A stretch of 64,000 nt of DNA, taken from NCBI GenBank assembly GCA_031277685.1, contig JAITLV010000268.1, positions 1 to 64,000 of the forward strand, in the 5' to 3' direction. Below the pieces are notes generated by a model. That model made no database searches. It saw nothing but the letters and a program-made list of their open reading frames with translations, and was not told the DNA's origin. This stretch comes from Sphingobacterium sp. GTDB taxonomy: Bacteria; Bacteroidota; Bacteroidia; Sphingobacteriales; Sphingobacteriaceae. Positions 1 through 10,082 of the stretch are shown in pieces. How positions within the stretch are numbered: the first letter of the stretch is position 1; each line of letters opens with the position of its first letter. A program made the translations under genes and the position numbers.

Positions 1-941
1 GTATCGAGTTCAGCCATTTTTAATTTCTGAAGTCCCAATAGTAGCCGGGGTTTTATTTGCGGTTGGTCCGAATGGATAGCGCAAAAGTTCACGTCATCGA
101 TGATGGTTTGGGTATAATAAGTAAACTCTTCTTGTGTTATCATTTCTTCCGATAATAAAACATTGAACCTTCCAAGAATTTGTTTTTCGATTTCTGGATA
201 AGCCGGTAATTCTGATTGTGTTGTATTACGATTGTATATGGCAAGAAGATCCTCGCTGATCTCAAGCTTTTTAATTCGGCTGACGGATTCATAGATATTG
301 AGAATTTCAAGATTGCTGTTATCGCTTTTATTACCATATTGTAACATCCCCGCTTTCAATATTTTTTTTAACTCATCATCCGAAATAGTAGTATCGTTTT
401 TTATTTTGTTGAGCGTTGCGATTATTTCTTCGTATTCAGCATCAGGAATATCCATGTAAATCTTCAATTGTTTTGTTTTGATCGTTTGGTTGACCACATC
501 ATTTATTTTCTCAGCTTCAGTCTGGTACTTGTCAAACCAATCGTTCAGCAGTTTATTAAATTGCAGTTGTATGGCATAATCGCCCTGCGATGTAATAACA
601 TGATAAGTTGATGAAATTCTGGAAAATACCGGCTGTGTTATCCTAAAATTTTCAAAGCTTTTGACAGTTGCAAAAAACATCTTTTCCAATCCAGCTAAGT
701 CGATATGCTGATGTTGCAAATAGTAATCAAAATCTGCATTAAGCCTTTCCTGAATTTGCTTTGCTTCACTGGGTTTAAGTACTTTCTCACGCTCCAGTTT
801 CTCCAGTTCGTCATTCAATACCACTCTATTATGTTGAATAATTTGTTTTGTTTGGCTGTTCATATCGTTACAGGAAGTTAGGATAATAAATAGTATTAAA
901 ATAATTAAACTCAGTGCTCTTTTTAGGGGTTGTATTTCCAT
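1..941 (-). CDS. Lipoprotein of unknown function, C-terminus cut by window edge
   Basis: I translated the reverse strand from the ATG at 941 and the frame stays open for 313 codons to base 1, so the gene runs out of the window. Residues 1-24 form a short basic start and a hydrophobic stretch ending in a lipobox (L-T-S-C), so the product should be lipidated and envelope-anchored. The rest is hydrophilic, rich in Lys, Glu and Gln, and probably mostly helical. I recognise no family and assign no function. The gene is divergent from the MORN/TonB-type gene at 1206, with about 260 bp between them. Confidence 0.8.
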   Translation of the reverse strand, partial: MEIQPLKRALSLIILILFIILTSCNDMNSQTKQIIQHNRVVLNDELEKLEREKVLKPSEAKQIQERLNADFDYYLQHQHIDLAGLEKMFFATVKSFENFRITQPVFSRISSTYHVITSQGDYAIQLQFNKLLNDWFDKYQTEAEKINDVVNQTIKTKQLKIYMDIPDAEYEEIIATLNKIKNDTTISDDELKKILKAGMLQYGNKSDNSNLEILNIYESVSRIKKLEISEDLLAIYNRNTTQSELPAYPEIEKQILGRFNVLLSEEMITQEEFTYYTQTIIDDVNFCAIHSDQPQIKPRLLLGLQKLKMAELD

Positions 942-1171
942 ATTAATCTTCTAGTTTAAATTTACATGATTTTAGGTGATCCCAATTCTCTACTTCATAT
1001 TCGATAGGTATCATTTACAATTTGCGGTACAAAACCTATTATCTGTGAAGACCAAGACAATATGGTAGAAAAGGTCAATGCATACCAGGGCTAGAATGAA
1101 CAGCAAATCTGAGACTGTTTAAGCACAACAAATAACAAATGAAACAATATTAATTTTAATAGAAACTTATG

Positions 1172-1179
1172 TATATTTG
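1172..1179 (+). promoter_or_regulatory. Candidate -7 box (TAnnTTTG)
   Basis: TATATTTG matches the Bacteroidota -7 consensus TAnnTTTG and lies 27 bp upstream of the ATG at 1206. No good TTTG box is seen at the expected -33 distance, so support is moderate. Confidence 0.35.
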
Positions 1180-1205
1180 AGAAAAAACAGGCATAAATTA
1201 ACGGC

Positions 1206-2222
1206 ATGAAATTCGACTCATTTAATCTATACAAATTCTTTATTTACCTCATCTTCATTTGCTGTACTATTCCATTAAAAGCACAGGAGACCATTGTTAC
1301 TTATATTAAAAAAAATGGGGGGCATACAGCACATAAAGATTCCGCCGCCTACACCAACATCATCCAATTGAGACCAAATGAAATGGGGCTCTATCAATTA
1401 AATGATTATTATCCCAATGGCAATTTAAAACGCCATGGGTGGACGAAAATAGCGAATCCGCAAAAATTACAACTAGAGGGAGTGGTAGAGACTTATTATG
1501 AAAATGGAAATCTAGCGACTTCGGCCGAATATAACGATAATAAATTGAGTGATACCCTAAAAAGATACCATAAGAACGGTACTTTACAGGAAACGCGATT
1601 TTTCTTCCAGTCCGAGAGAAGTCCGAACGAATTTCTTTTTGTGGACCGCAATAGCCGCCTAATCTATTATGCTGATTCTACTGGACATGTACAGATAAAT
1701 GATGGGAATGGTACATTTGAATTCAAAAATAAAGGGGATAGCGAAAAGGGCCAATACGCAAATGGAGTCCGTGAAGGACGATGGGAAGGTACATTTCATA
1801 ACGGCAAGAACAGGTTTGAGGAATGGTACGAAAATGGTGTCCTCAGCAAAGGTATTACCACAGACAGTGCGGGGAATACACATCCCTACACGCAACGAGA
1901 AGTTCAACCGGAATATCCCGGTGGTATACATAAACTGATGATGTTTGTGGCTCAGCATTACAAATACCCCAAGGAGGCTTTACAAGCAAGAGTGTCTGGG
2001 CAGTTACTCATTAGCTTTGTGATTGAAAAAACAGGAATACCAAATAAATTTGAGGTTATCAATGACCTCGGCTATGGTACCGCAGCTAGTGGTATTGATG
2101 TCGTTCAAAAAGCAAAAAAATGGACACCAGGTTATCAGTTTGGTCTACCTGTACGCGTAAAGTATTCTCTTCCGATTCGATTACATACTACGGCTGCTCC
2201 AGTGGGGACTAAATCACAATAA
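1206..2222 (+). CDS. MORN-like repeat protein with TonB C-terminal domain
   Basis: The 338-residue product starts with a signal-peptide-like segment (about residues 1-26, ending K-A-Q). Residues about 60-215 hold YwqK/MORN_2-type repeats of the form YYxNGNL / YHKNGTL / WYENGVL. The last 95 residues resemble a TonB C-terminal domain: the PEYPGG opening, the YPKEA segment, then an I-x-F-V-I-E-K-x-G strand. In Bacteroidota such proteins are annotated as energy-transducer TonB-like. This one lacks the usual proline-rich spacer and may be free in the periplasm if the signal is cleaved. Its partner receptor is unknown. It overlaps the convergent gene at 2214 by 9 bp. Confidence 0.85.
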   Translation: MKFDSFNLYKFFIYLIFICCTIPLKAQETIVTYIKKNGGHTAHKDSAAYTNIIQLRPNEMGLYQLNDYYPNGNLKRHGWTKIANPQKLQLEGVVETYYENGNLATSAEYNDNKLSDTLKRYHKNGTLQETRFFFQSERSPNEFLFVDRNSRLIYYADSTGHVQINDGNGTFEFKNKGDSEKGQYANGVREGRWEGTFHNGKNRFEEWYENGVLSKGITTDSAGNTHPYTQREVQPEYPGGIHKLMMFVAQHYKYPKEALQARVSGQLLISFVIEKTGIPNKFEVINDLGYGTAASGIDVVQKAKKWTPGYQFGLPVRVKYSLPIRLHTTAAPVGTKSQ

Positions 2223-3578
2223 TCTGGACTTCATCTGTTTCAATGCTGCCTGCATTTCTTTGTGATATTCTTTGTTTGACTTGGATAAAACAATCGCCTT
2301 TTGCTGCTCTGTTTCCGCTTGCGCATAGAAACCTACCCTGTACAACAATAAAGCCAGTGTATAATGGTATTGCGCAACATCAGGTTTCAGTTCAATTACT
2401 TTTGTTTGCCAGCGGATCGCATCAAATAAAACGTCAGGGTTATTTCTTGCGAAAACCAAAATCTGTTGGGCGCCATAATGTAAGTTACGTGCCTGATCGT
2501 CCTCATAATAATGACGTCCTTTACCAAACCATTGTTTAAAGTCTGCATGCTGAGCGCTGTCCAATAGCGGACGGTTTCGTGATAACTTGATTTGACGATC
2601 TTGTATAAAATCTATTCGGGCTAAGGAGTCAGGAGCAACCTGATAGAAACGATCATTGTAATAGCGGCGTGCCATCTGAATATACGTCACAGTATCCTTC
2701 ATCAGCCGCTTGTATTCCAAGGGATAGAAATCCTGTGAATTGGTACCCCGCAAATAATTCGATGTCCATGTCTGATAAGCAAAATAACCTATATTCTGGG
2801 CTAAGGAAAAGTCTTTCTTGTTGAGCGCCTCCCGAAATGTACGCTGTATGATTCTATTGTTTATTTTTTTTCGTACGGGTAATGGCAATGTGGAATATAA
2901 ACTATCGACCATTTTACCATTGGTACGCGCCAAGAGATAAGTCTTACTATTATATACTGGACCACAGTTTAGCAGAAATACGACAGTCTCAAAATTATTC
3001 AATTGCTCTATAGTCAGCTGCGCTATGTAATCATTCAATACTTGCTGATCTGTATATTGACCAAATGTCTGATAGTATTGAAGCATCTTGGTCAATATAG
3101 CCTGTTGGCGCATCCCCTTGCGATACTGTGCGGTAAGCTTGCCTAGTGTTTCGGCCTTCGCTAAGGTAGTCGCGGAATCAATAAGGCGTTCGATCTCAAG
3201 TTCTCCATCTACCGTTTTATCCCAGCGCAATAAAGGCATCCCATCTTTATCAGTAAAAAGATAAAATGGGTTATTCATATGAAATGTTCGATACAATGGA
3301 TGATTAAAATCGTCGCGATTGAGCTGTACAATTCCTGAAACAAACTGTGTATCGAGGATATCTTTTGTTTTTTTGGAAACAGTTCCTTTAAAGGGAACAA
3401 ACTGTTCGCCCCTTTGATGAACCACGAGGAACATGGGCTTATTTTCTTGTGCTGCACGCTCCAGCAAATGCGTATAATCATTATTCTGAGGATACATAGC
3501 TTGCTGCGCAACAGCAGGGTAAATAGAAAAAGATAAAAAGGCTAATACAACAAATTTTAAATAAAACTGCTCCATCAT
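2214..3578 (-). CDS. Secreted thioredoxin-like / TPR protein
   Basis: The frame reaches a TTG at 3599, but the ATG pair at 3578/3575 gives a clean signal peptide ending in AVAQ, so I place the start there. About residues 25-135 look like the thioredoxin-fold type used for DUF255- or thioredoxin_7-like proteins (the E-N-K-P-M-F-L-V-V strand and a conserved-looking helix), but the CxxC pair is absent, so redox chemistry is unlikely. The final 80 residues look like TPR helices. A periplasmic scaffold or chaperone role is only a guess. The gene is convergent with the MORN/TonB-type gene and overlaps its end by 9 bp. Confidence 0.8.
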   Translation of the reverse strand: MMEQFYLKFVVLAFLSFSIYPAVAQQAMYPQNNDYTHLLERAAQENKPMFLVVHQRGEQFVPFKGTVSKKTKDILDTQFVSGIVQLNRDDFNHPLYRTFHMNNPFYLFTDKDGMPLLRWDKTVDGELEIERLIDSATTLAKAETLGKLTAQYRKGMRQQAILTKMLQYYQTFGQYTDQQVLNDYIAQLTIEQLNNFETVVFLLNCGPVYNSKTYLLARTNGKMVDSLYSTLPLPVRKKINNRIIQRTFREALNKKDFSLAQNIGYFAYQTWTSNYLRGTNSQDFYPLEYKRLMKDTVTYIQMARRYYNDRFYQVAPDSLARIDFIQDRQIKLSRNRPLLDSAQHADFKQWFGKGRHYYEDDQARNLHYGAQQILVFARNNPDVLFDAIRWQTKVIELKPDVAQYHYTLALLLYRVGFYAQAETEQQKAIVLSKSNKEYHKEMQAALKQMKSRLL

Positions 3579-3736
3579 TTCAATAAAATTGACTATCAAC
3601 AGGGTATAATATAATTTATAAAATTGAATAAAACGCTTTTAGATTATGGCTTTCTTATTCCACAATGAACCCCAATAAAAGTATAGTTTAAATGGGTAAA
3701 AAACAAACTTAATCTATCGCGCATTTTGCAGGCCAA

Positions 3737-4678
3737 TTACTTGAGGGGTTTCACATAGAACGGTATCTCAACGGCTTCCTTCACGACTCGACCTTCATTA
3801 ATAATATCCATGATAATCAAGCCTTTGTAATAAGGTTCGACGGATCTTTCGCCAGTTGTCCGGTGTATATCAATCACTCTTCCTTTGGTTTGAAAGCGTT
3901 TCCAGTTGTGATCAATATATCCATAAGACTCTCCCAGCATAATCGGTCCCTGATATTCCCAGTATTTTACACCGAACTTTTCATTACTGTCATCAAAAAC
4001 AACTTCTTTGTTTACCAGTTCTGAAATATCTCTATCTAGCCTCAGACTGATGTATTGCCCCGCATTGGAGTAAACATTATAAGCATACTGCGTTGACTGA
4101 TTCGCTGAGCCTAGTTCACTCGTTACGGTGCCGGCCGATGAATATATAGAGAAAAAGTTGAAAGAAGGGTTTTCGGTCATTATATCAACAATAAATCCCT
4201 TACAGGGAACATTTTCGATGGAATTTACATCAACTTTACCTGCTAATATTCGTTCATTATCTTGTCCAGCACCGCTATAAACTCTTCCGTTAAAGGAAAA
4301 AGATAAATGTCCCGCTGTTTTGTCATATTTAAAATCAGAAATCTGAAAAGATTTTTCAGCCTGAAGATGTGGGGCAAAATAACTCCCATTGTCAGACATC
4401 CCCTGCTTAAAATACTTTACCTTGGCTAAGGCACCATTGTGAAGTAAAGTAAACTTTAGCTCGGAATAAGTTCCGTCAGACTCCTTAATACCTGTGATAA
4501 GCGTGATATGGCCACAATTGTCCAGTTTATAATTCCGATTCACTTTTCCTCTGACAGCATGATTATTATCTGAAAAAAAAACGCCAGAACCGGAAGTTGC
4601 ATCGTTTTCTTCTGATTTTTTACAACCAACAACAAACGATAAGAGAAAAGAGAGTAAAAGAAGTAGCGGTTTATTCAT
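3737..4678 (-). CDS. Lipoprotein of unknown function
   Basis: The product has 313 residues and a textbook SPII signal (hydrophobic residues 4-17, V-V-G-C, then K-K), so it should be an envelope lipoprotein. The body looks beta-rich, with many alternating hydrophobic and polar residues and few helices. I do not recognise a domain. It lies downstream of the DUF4374 gene on the same strand, but 540 bp and a terminator-like hairpin separate them, so it is probably its own unit. Confidence 0.85.
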   Translation of the reverse strand: MNKPLLLLLSFLLSFVVGCKKSEENDATSGSGVFFSDNNHAVRGKVNRNYKLDNCGHITLITGIKESDGTYSELKFTLLHNGALAKVKYFKQGMSDNGSYFAPHLQAEKSFQISDFKYDKTAGHLSFSFNGRVYSGAGQDNERILAGKVDVNSIENVPCKGFIVDIMTENPSFNFFSIYSSAGTVTSELGSANQSTQYAYNVYSNAGQYISLRLDRDISELVNKEVVFDDSNEKFGVKYWEYQGPIMLGESYGYIDHNWKRFQTKGRVIDIHRTTGERSVEPYYKGLIIMDIINEGRVVKEAVEIPFYVKPLK

Positions 4679-5217
4679 AATATAGGTTTAAAATTTCAAT
4701 AAAACGTTTAAATATTTACATTAACTACATTTTACCTATAAAACTAGTCAAAAATCAACATATAGTCAAAAAAAACTCAACTTTATTTACAATAAATTAA
4801 TAAAAAAAATCAATTAACGTAAAAACCTGTTTTTTTTATTTTTCTTGTTCAGTGAGTATAGCACCTATCATTTGGGATTGCTTCAAGTTAAAATCGTACA
4901 ACTCAGCACACAATTTGATCATACGGAAACCATTGTAAAGGCTTTTCTCCGTGTGAAATTTAAAAAGCCACATCTTTGAATGTGGCTTTAAGAGAGGTAT
5001 ATATTCATTTGAATTGTCGCTTATTGATCCGAATGAATAGATTGGCTTCCAAAGTCATTAAATCCGTTTTGAAAAATTCTACAAACTGGATCGTAATCTC
5101 AGCAAGGGGTCCAACTTATGGATTTTAAACCAATAGAATAGAAAATTTAAAGAATAAACAAAATTTCGAAGTAAGAGTCCAGCGCAAGGCCGAACTCTCG
5201 TTTCACACTACAAAAAA
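4679..5217. other. Intergenic region, 539 bp
   Basis: No convincing reading frame on either strand. The part next to the lipoprotein gene (about 4700-4850) is extremely AT-rich with A and T runs. The only structure I see is the hairpin at 4964-4989. Confidence 0.6.
4964..4989 (-). terminator. Terminator hairpin of the GCCACAT family
   Basis: Ten-base arms AAAGCCACAT / ATGTGGCTTT pair perfectly around a 6-base loop. Read on the minus strand the hairpin is followed by a T-rich run, as for a rho-independent terminator of the DUF4374/TonB-receptor unit, although it lies about 230 bp past the stop codon. Confidence 0.6.
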
Positions 5218-6453
5218 CTATTTTTTCAATAGCCCAACTCCAGTGATATCTTTGATGCCAGTAAGTTTGAGCCCGCGTTTAGCGGTGTAATTATCAGCGT
5301 CGATAACATATAGGTAAGAAATGGATGCCTGTCCCTCTTGCATAGGTAAATAAGATTTACCATCGGCAGTAAAGAGAGGGAAACCATAACCTGGGTCAGT
5401 AATTTTGGTATCTACCCCAGAAATCCATTTGAACTCTTTTTTAACCACATCTGCTATTGCTAATTTTACGCCGTTTGCTTCTGCTTCTTTCACATCACGG
5501 GGCGTCATAACCATCACAAACTTATTGTCTTTGATATAAAAACCGGCACGTATCCTCATCTTTGCGACAGCTTCGACATCCCAATAATAATCCTTGTCAA
5601 AAGCATCATTTTTAATTTTTAAGAATGCCGAATGGTTATTGCTGGACGTTACATCGCCATTCGAGAAGGCATAAATATCACCGTTGGGGATCTGTCCAAG
5701 TCCAATAGTATTATAATACTGTCCGATAAAAGGCATACGCTTGTCTTCGATTGTTTTTTCGAATTTCAGATTCTTATCAAAAATTGCAACGAATGCACGG
5801 TCTTTATAATCTCCTTGATGCTGGGTTCCCGATCCCCCATAGGCAGGGGAAAGTGGTGCATAAATTTTATCTCCAAATTCAAACAAAGCGTATGGCCAGC
5901 CAAAATAGTTCTCAATATGTTTACCGTCAGCGTAAATAAGCTTTTGGTCCACTTCCATCGTTTTATCAACTTTGTTTTCGGCAATATTTACCCAATAGGC
6001 TGTACCCGGTGTAGTCAATGAACGACCGATATTGTACGCGATAAGATGATCTTGTGTTTTAAACGGCAAAAATACATTCACGGATTTGATATTAAATTTA
6101 CCGGTATTTTTCAATAAATTATTTTCACCAAGTTGAAATACTTCTGCATTTCCCGGATCCCCCCTGTTGTATTTAAAAGTAACTGCTTTATTATTCAGCG
6201 CAAACATGGTTCCCCCTGCGGTCTCATAGCCATTCCCTTTAACTGTAATTTCACCTTCATCGAGACGATCCGCCAGAAATAAATATTGTCTTGACTCATC
6301 CGCCGTCGCGGACATCCCCGCAATAACATATTTTTTATCGGCATTATCTGGGGTCTTATTTCCATCCGCATTGGTAATCTTGTCTTTGCTACATGCGGCT
6401 ATCCCCAAAAGGGACAATGCGGCCAACTGAATAAATAGTTTATTAATTTTCAT
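5218..6453 (-). CDS. DUF4374-type surface lipoprotein, metal/siderophore uptake
   Basis: The 411 residues begin with a lipoprotein signal (G-I-A-A-C-S near residue 21). The rest matches my memory of DUF4374: a YVIAGMSATADESRQYL opening, then repeated beta strands with a propeller-like rhythm, of about the normal family length. The gene follows the TonB receptor by 48 bp on the same strand. In Bacteroides thetaiotaomicron a lipoprotein that I recall as this type (XusB) works with a TonB receptor in xenosiderophore uptake. The same role here is inference from context. No PepSY membrane partner follows. Confidence 0.85.
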   Translation of the reverse strand: MKINKLFIQLAALSLLGIAACSKDKITNADGNKTPDNADKKYVIAGMSATADESRQYLFLADRLDEGEITVKGNGYETAGGTMFALNNKAVTFKYNRGDPGNAEVFQLGENNLLKNTGKFNIKSVNVFLPFKTQDHLIAYNIGRSLTTPGTAYWVNIAENKVDKTMEVDQKLIYADGKHIENYFGWPYALFEFGDKIYAPLSPAYGGSGTQHQGDYKDRAFVAIFDKNLKFEKTIEDKRMPFIGQYYNTIGLGQIPNGDIYAFSNGDVTSSNNHSAFLKIKNDAFDKDYYWDVEAVAKMRIRAGFYIKDNKFVMVMTPRDVKEAEANGVKLAIADVVKKEFKWISGVDTKITDPGYGFPLFTADGKSYLPMQEGQASISYLYVIDADNYTAKRGLKLTGIKDITGVGLLKK

Positions 6454-6501
6454 GATGATATTAATTTGATTAAATGTTAATAATTCAAAACTTGCTAAGC
6501 A

Positions 6502-8928
6502 TTACATCTTAAATAAGAAGTAGCGAAATTTGGCATTAAAGGATCGGCTTGGTTTCTGTAATTTGAAATGATCGTATAGTAAAGCATCTGTTAAATTGAG
6601 GCATTCTATTGTCAGGTTATATTTCCCTCCTTTAAAACTGTAAATAAGATTGGCATTATGATTCCATTGTTCAGGAATAATCGTTTTGGTACTCACGGTA
6701 CCTAAACCTGGCCAGCTCTCATAATATTCATGTGTATAGTACAACTGATAGCCAATGGTAAATGAACCATCCAATCCCAGTGGATTATTTAAGGAATAAT
6801 TAGCATCCATATTTCCAAATAAGTAAGGCATATTTGGCAAGCGATCCTGGTAAGTTAAACTCACAGCATCATGCACTCCACCTTCGTATTTAGTCTGATT
6901 TCTAAGATCCTGATAGCTTATATTAAAACCAATATTGAGCTTATTCTTATATCGATAGCGTATAGTCCCTTCTATTCCTTTGTTATTTACATCCCTTAAA
7001 TTCGTATTTGTTGCAAGCCTATTACTCTTTACGATCTGAGGACGGATAAAATCGCGCGAATAACGGTATAGGGCGGCCACATCAACCGTCAGAAAGTGTG
7101 TATTGCTGAACGAAGGACTGTAAATAAATCCAAGATTTAGATTCTCGCTTTTCTCCGGTTTGAGGGTTGCATTTCCGGTAAGAGCATCCATATTACCAAA
7201 AAGTTCTGTACTGCTAGGTACACGTATTCCATGCTCGTAAGATGCCCGACCTTGTAAGTTGGGAAATAAAAAATAGGTACCGGCAAGACCATATCCCTGT
7301 GTCGTAAAACTATTTTTCACCCAGCCATAATCATCATGGCTGGGATTTGGAACACCGTTTTTATTGACAAAACCGTTTGTATTCTGCCGGTATAATTTAC
7401 CAAAAGCGAGCACATTGCCTCTTTTGGAATAATCAAAACGGTAAGAAAGGCCAAGTACGTTCTTCTGTGTTGAACTATTTTTGTCCGCAAGGAATTGATC
7501 AGCATCTTGTTTTAAGTCTTTTGTAACCCTTTTGAACGTATTAAACGTATTGTTTAACACAAACGAATGTTTATCATTAACACGGTAGCTCAGGTTAGCT
7601 GTGAGAACCCCCTCATTATTTCGATACCGAACGTAGATATTTTCGCGTTCTCCGGGACTGGTTTTTGGATTGATGACCTGTCCGAGCCAATTGTACCTCC
7701 GTGTGGCTGTATCAATCAACTGATCATGTCCGAGATTAAAATTTCCGCTAAAATTCAAATCAAGTCCTCTTAAACCAAGGTTACGCTTTAGGTACTTAAT
7801 CGAGGGTAAAATAGTTATTCCTTTTGATCGACGCTCCCCGTACACATCTTCCATCGTTGCCCCATTTTGAATATCTTTGCCGTACTCGCCTAAATCAATG
7901 CCAAGTAAAAATTGATCTGCCCAGGATTTTTTGTGCAGCCCTGCACCGAGCATCAGCATTTCATTACGATAATGGTCATGAAAACGGCGTGTACGTATCA
8001 CCTGTTCCAAGCTTCCGCTCTCATCCATTGTCGTTTCGGTTTCTACCCAATAATTATTCTTGGAATAGTTCTGGAAAGCATTGACCAAAAACTGAAATCC
8101 TTTTTTGGTATTTATAGCGGCGTTCACAGATGTTTTGTGCGTATTGAAAGAACCATAGGAATAAGAGGCATCCAGGTAACTTGTTTTACCAGAATTGGTC
8201 ACAATATTAATAGCTCCACCCAAAGCATCCGAGCCTAATTCGACAGGCACAACTCCTTTATATACTTCAATGCGTTCGGCAAGATTGATCGGTATATTAT
8301 TGATCCGAAACGCATTTCCCATGTTTTCCATCGGAATGCCATCGATAAAGAACTTAACTTGACTTCCACTAAACCCATTCAACAAAAAGTCCATGTTCGA
8401 TCCCAGCCCGCCGCTTTCCCTAACCCGAATCCCCGGAACATTATTTAATGCTGTAGCGATATTGAGTGTGGTATTATGTAATTTCTTCGCATCAATGACC
8501 GAAACCTGATAGGCTTGTTCGCGCGCCTTTTGTGTTTCTGTCTTTCCAGACACTTTGACTTCATCCAAGGAATTCTCTAAAGCATCAAGCTGGATTCGAA
8601 GATTTTTAAGATCAGCTTCGTTTATTTTTAAAGCCATCGTATATGTCTTATAGCCCAAAGCAGTTACTCTAAGCGAGTAGTTTCCTGCATAAAGCTTTTC
8701 AAAACTGAAATTCCCATCGTTATCTGCATGTTGAGATTGTCTGCCAGGCCCCATAAAAATTGAAGCATTGGGGATTCGTTCCCCTGCCTTGTTCTCTATT
8801 ATTCCCTTTACTTTCAAGGCCTGTCCAACAGCAGTATTGCCCGCCATGCAGATCATAAATAGGGTAAAAGCCACAAGATGGATAGACGTAAAATGTACTA
8901 TGTTGTTTTTGAAGATGATCTTTTTCAT
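6502..8928 (-). CDS. TonB-dependent outer-membrane receptor, probably siderophore/iron
   Basis: The frame opens at a TTG (8997), but the ATG at 8928 begins a normal signal sequence, giving about 808 residues. Order of parts: signal, a carboxypeptidase-regulatory-like beta domain (about residues 40-115), a plug with the VPGIRVRESGGLG and IEVYKG...LGGAINIVT motifs, then a beta-barrel ending in an aromatic strand (F-L-F-K-M). It lacks the STN domain and the long SusC-type insertions, so it is a classic metal-complex receptor. It is paired with the DUF4374 lipoprotein and divergent from an AraC regulator, which fits a regulated iron or xenosiderophore locus. Confidence 0.92.
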   Translation of the reverse strand: MKKIIFKNNIVHFTSIHLVAFTLFMICMAGNTAVGQALKVKGIIENKAGERIPNASIFMGPGRQSQHADNDGNFSFEKLYAGNYSLRVTALGYKTYTMALKINEADLKNLRIQLDALENSLDEVKVSGKTETQKAREQAYQVSVIDAKKLHNTTLNIATALNNVPGIRVRESGGLGSNMDFLLNGFSGSQVKFFIDGIPMENMGNAFRINNIPINLAERIEVYKGVVPVELGSDALGGAINIVTNSGKTSYLDASYSYGSFNTHKTSVNAAINTKKGFQFLVNAFQNYSKNNYWVETETTMDESGSLEQVIRTRRFHDHYRNEMLMLGAGLHKKSWADQFLLGIDLGEYGKDIQNGATMEDVYGERRSKGITILPSIKYLKRNLGLRGLDLNFSGNFNLGHDQLIDTATRRYNWLGQVINPKTSPGERENIYVRYRNNEGVLTANLSYRVNDKHSFVLNNTFNTFKRVTKDLKQDADQFLADKNSSTQKNVLGLSYRFDYSKRGNVLAFGKLYRQNTNGFVNKNGVPNPSHDDYGWVKNSFTTQGYGLAGTYFLFPNLQGRASYEHGIRVPSSTELFGNMDALTGNATLKPEKSENLNLGFIYSPSFSNTHFLTVDVAALYRYSRDFIRPQIVKSNRLATNTNLRDVNNKGIEGTIRYRYKNKLNIGFNISYQDLRNQTKYEGGVHDAVSLTYQDRLPNMPYLFGNMDANYSLNNPLGLDGSFTIGYQLYYTHEYYESWPGLGTVSTKTIIPEQWNHNANLIYSFKGGKYNLTIECLNLTDALLYDHFKLQKPSRSFNAKFRYFLFKM

Positions 8929-8979
8929 GAAATTGATGTGGTAACTGATATTATTATTCTTATTTAGATCAATTATAAA

Positions 8980-9002
8980 TATATTTGCCGAGCACAAAAT
9001 TA
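8980..9002. promoter_or_regulatory. Divergent candidate -7 boxes
   Basis: TATATTTG at 8980-8987 points toward the AraC gene at 9072. The reverse-strand TAATTTTG at 8995-9002 points toward the TonB receptor at 8928. Both match TAnnTTTG, but no -33 boxes are evident in this AT-rich gap. Confidence 0.3.
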
Positions 9003-9071
9003 TTAAAGAGGATTAAAGATTTCCTGATGAATTCAGTGAAAATTTTGATTAAAAAAGAAAAGTGACAAGCA

Positions 9072-10082
9072 ATGAAAATCGCGATAAATAGCATCTCGCC
9101 GACAGGAATAAACTTTGTAAGTGTTGTCAATGAATTAAAGAATACAGGGCGCAATCAATTACATGATTATTGTAGATCACAGCATTTAGATGGAGTAATT
9201 GACCAAAATCGGATTATCTCATCTTTGGATATCCTGGTAACACATATCTGTATATCAGCAAAGAAAGAAGTCTGCTTTGAAATTGAGGGTAGTGGGCCTT
9301 GTATAGAGATGTGCTTCTATCTGTCTACGAATGCAATTTATGAATCTGCTGATTCCGCTGAGATCATCCGTATCGAAAAGGGCCATCATAATCTATTCTT
9401 TTTTCCTACGCTTCCATATCAAAATTATTGGCCACATGGTGAGGATCAAGAGCTTATTTCAATTATCATTTCGCCCGAATTATTTATGCGCTATGCACCT
9501 CCTGATAAGACATTTTTAGCATTTATGGAGCAGATCATGAAAGGACAAACCAGCACTCTCTTTAAACAGTCTGCTCCAATTACAATGCGGATCCATAACT
9601 TACTTACTGAGATGCTAAAAATGGAGGTTACCGCAGAACTACGGCATATGCATCTTGAAAGTTCAGTTATAGCTTTGCTCACGGAGCAATTCAGACAATT
9701 TATGGAAGTTAGCCAAGGATATACACAGGCCTGTCCTGGAGTTCCGACTCAGGAACGAGAACGAATGCATCATTTGAAATTATATGTAGACCAGCATATT
9801 ACCAGACTTTTTTCGCTTCGTGAACTTGCTGATCAAGCGGGGACGACAGAATACTATCTCAAAAAATATTTCAAATGCTGTTATGGCATCTCCCTACATC
9901 ATTATGTACAACAGCAGCGTATGGATCTGTCAAAGAAACTATTGATGGAAGAAGGGATGAATATAAACGAGATTTCGACCTTATTAAATATCACCGAACC
10001 AACAAATTTTGTTGCCGCATTCAAAAAATATTTTGGACTGCCACCTGGTAAATTTCAAAAGCAGGGACTACACCGACTTTAA
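9072..10082 (+). CDS. AraC-family transcriptional regulator
   Basis: The product has 336 residues. The last 95 or so hold the double helix-turn-helix of AraC proteins: L-R-E-L-A-D-Q-A-G-T-T-E-Y-Y-L-K-K-Y-F in the first HTH, and the I-N-E-I-S-T-L-L...NFVAAFKKYFGLPPGKF signature in the second. The N-terminal 200 residues resemble the ligand domain of PchR-like siderophore regulators. It is transcribed away from the TonB receptor/DUF4374 pair, so it probably activates that pair when the imported iron complex is present. The ligand is unknown. Confidence 0.9.
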   Translation: MKIAINSISPTGINFVSVVNELKNTGRNQLHDYCRSQHLDGVIDQNRIISSLDILVTHICISAKKEVCFEIEGSGPCIEMCFYLSTNAIYESADSAEIIRIEKGHHNLFFFPTLPYQNYWPHGEDQELISIIISPELFMRYAPPDKTFLAFMEQIMKGQTSTLFKQSAPITMRIHNLLTEMLKMEVTAELRHMHLESSVIALLTEQFRQFMEVSQGYTQACPGVPTQERERMHHLKLYVDQHITRLFSLRELADQAGTTEYYLKKYFKCCYGISLHHYVQQQRMDLSKKLLMEEGMNINEISTLLNITEPTNFVAAFKKYFGLPPGKFQKQGLHRL

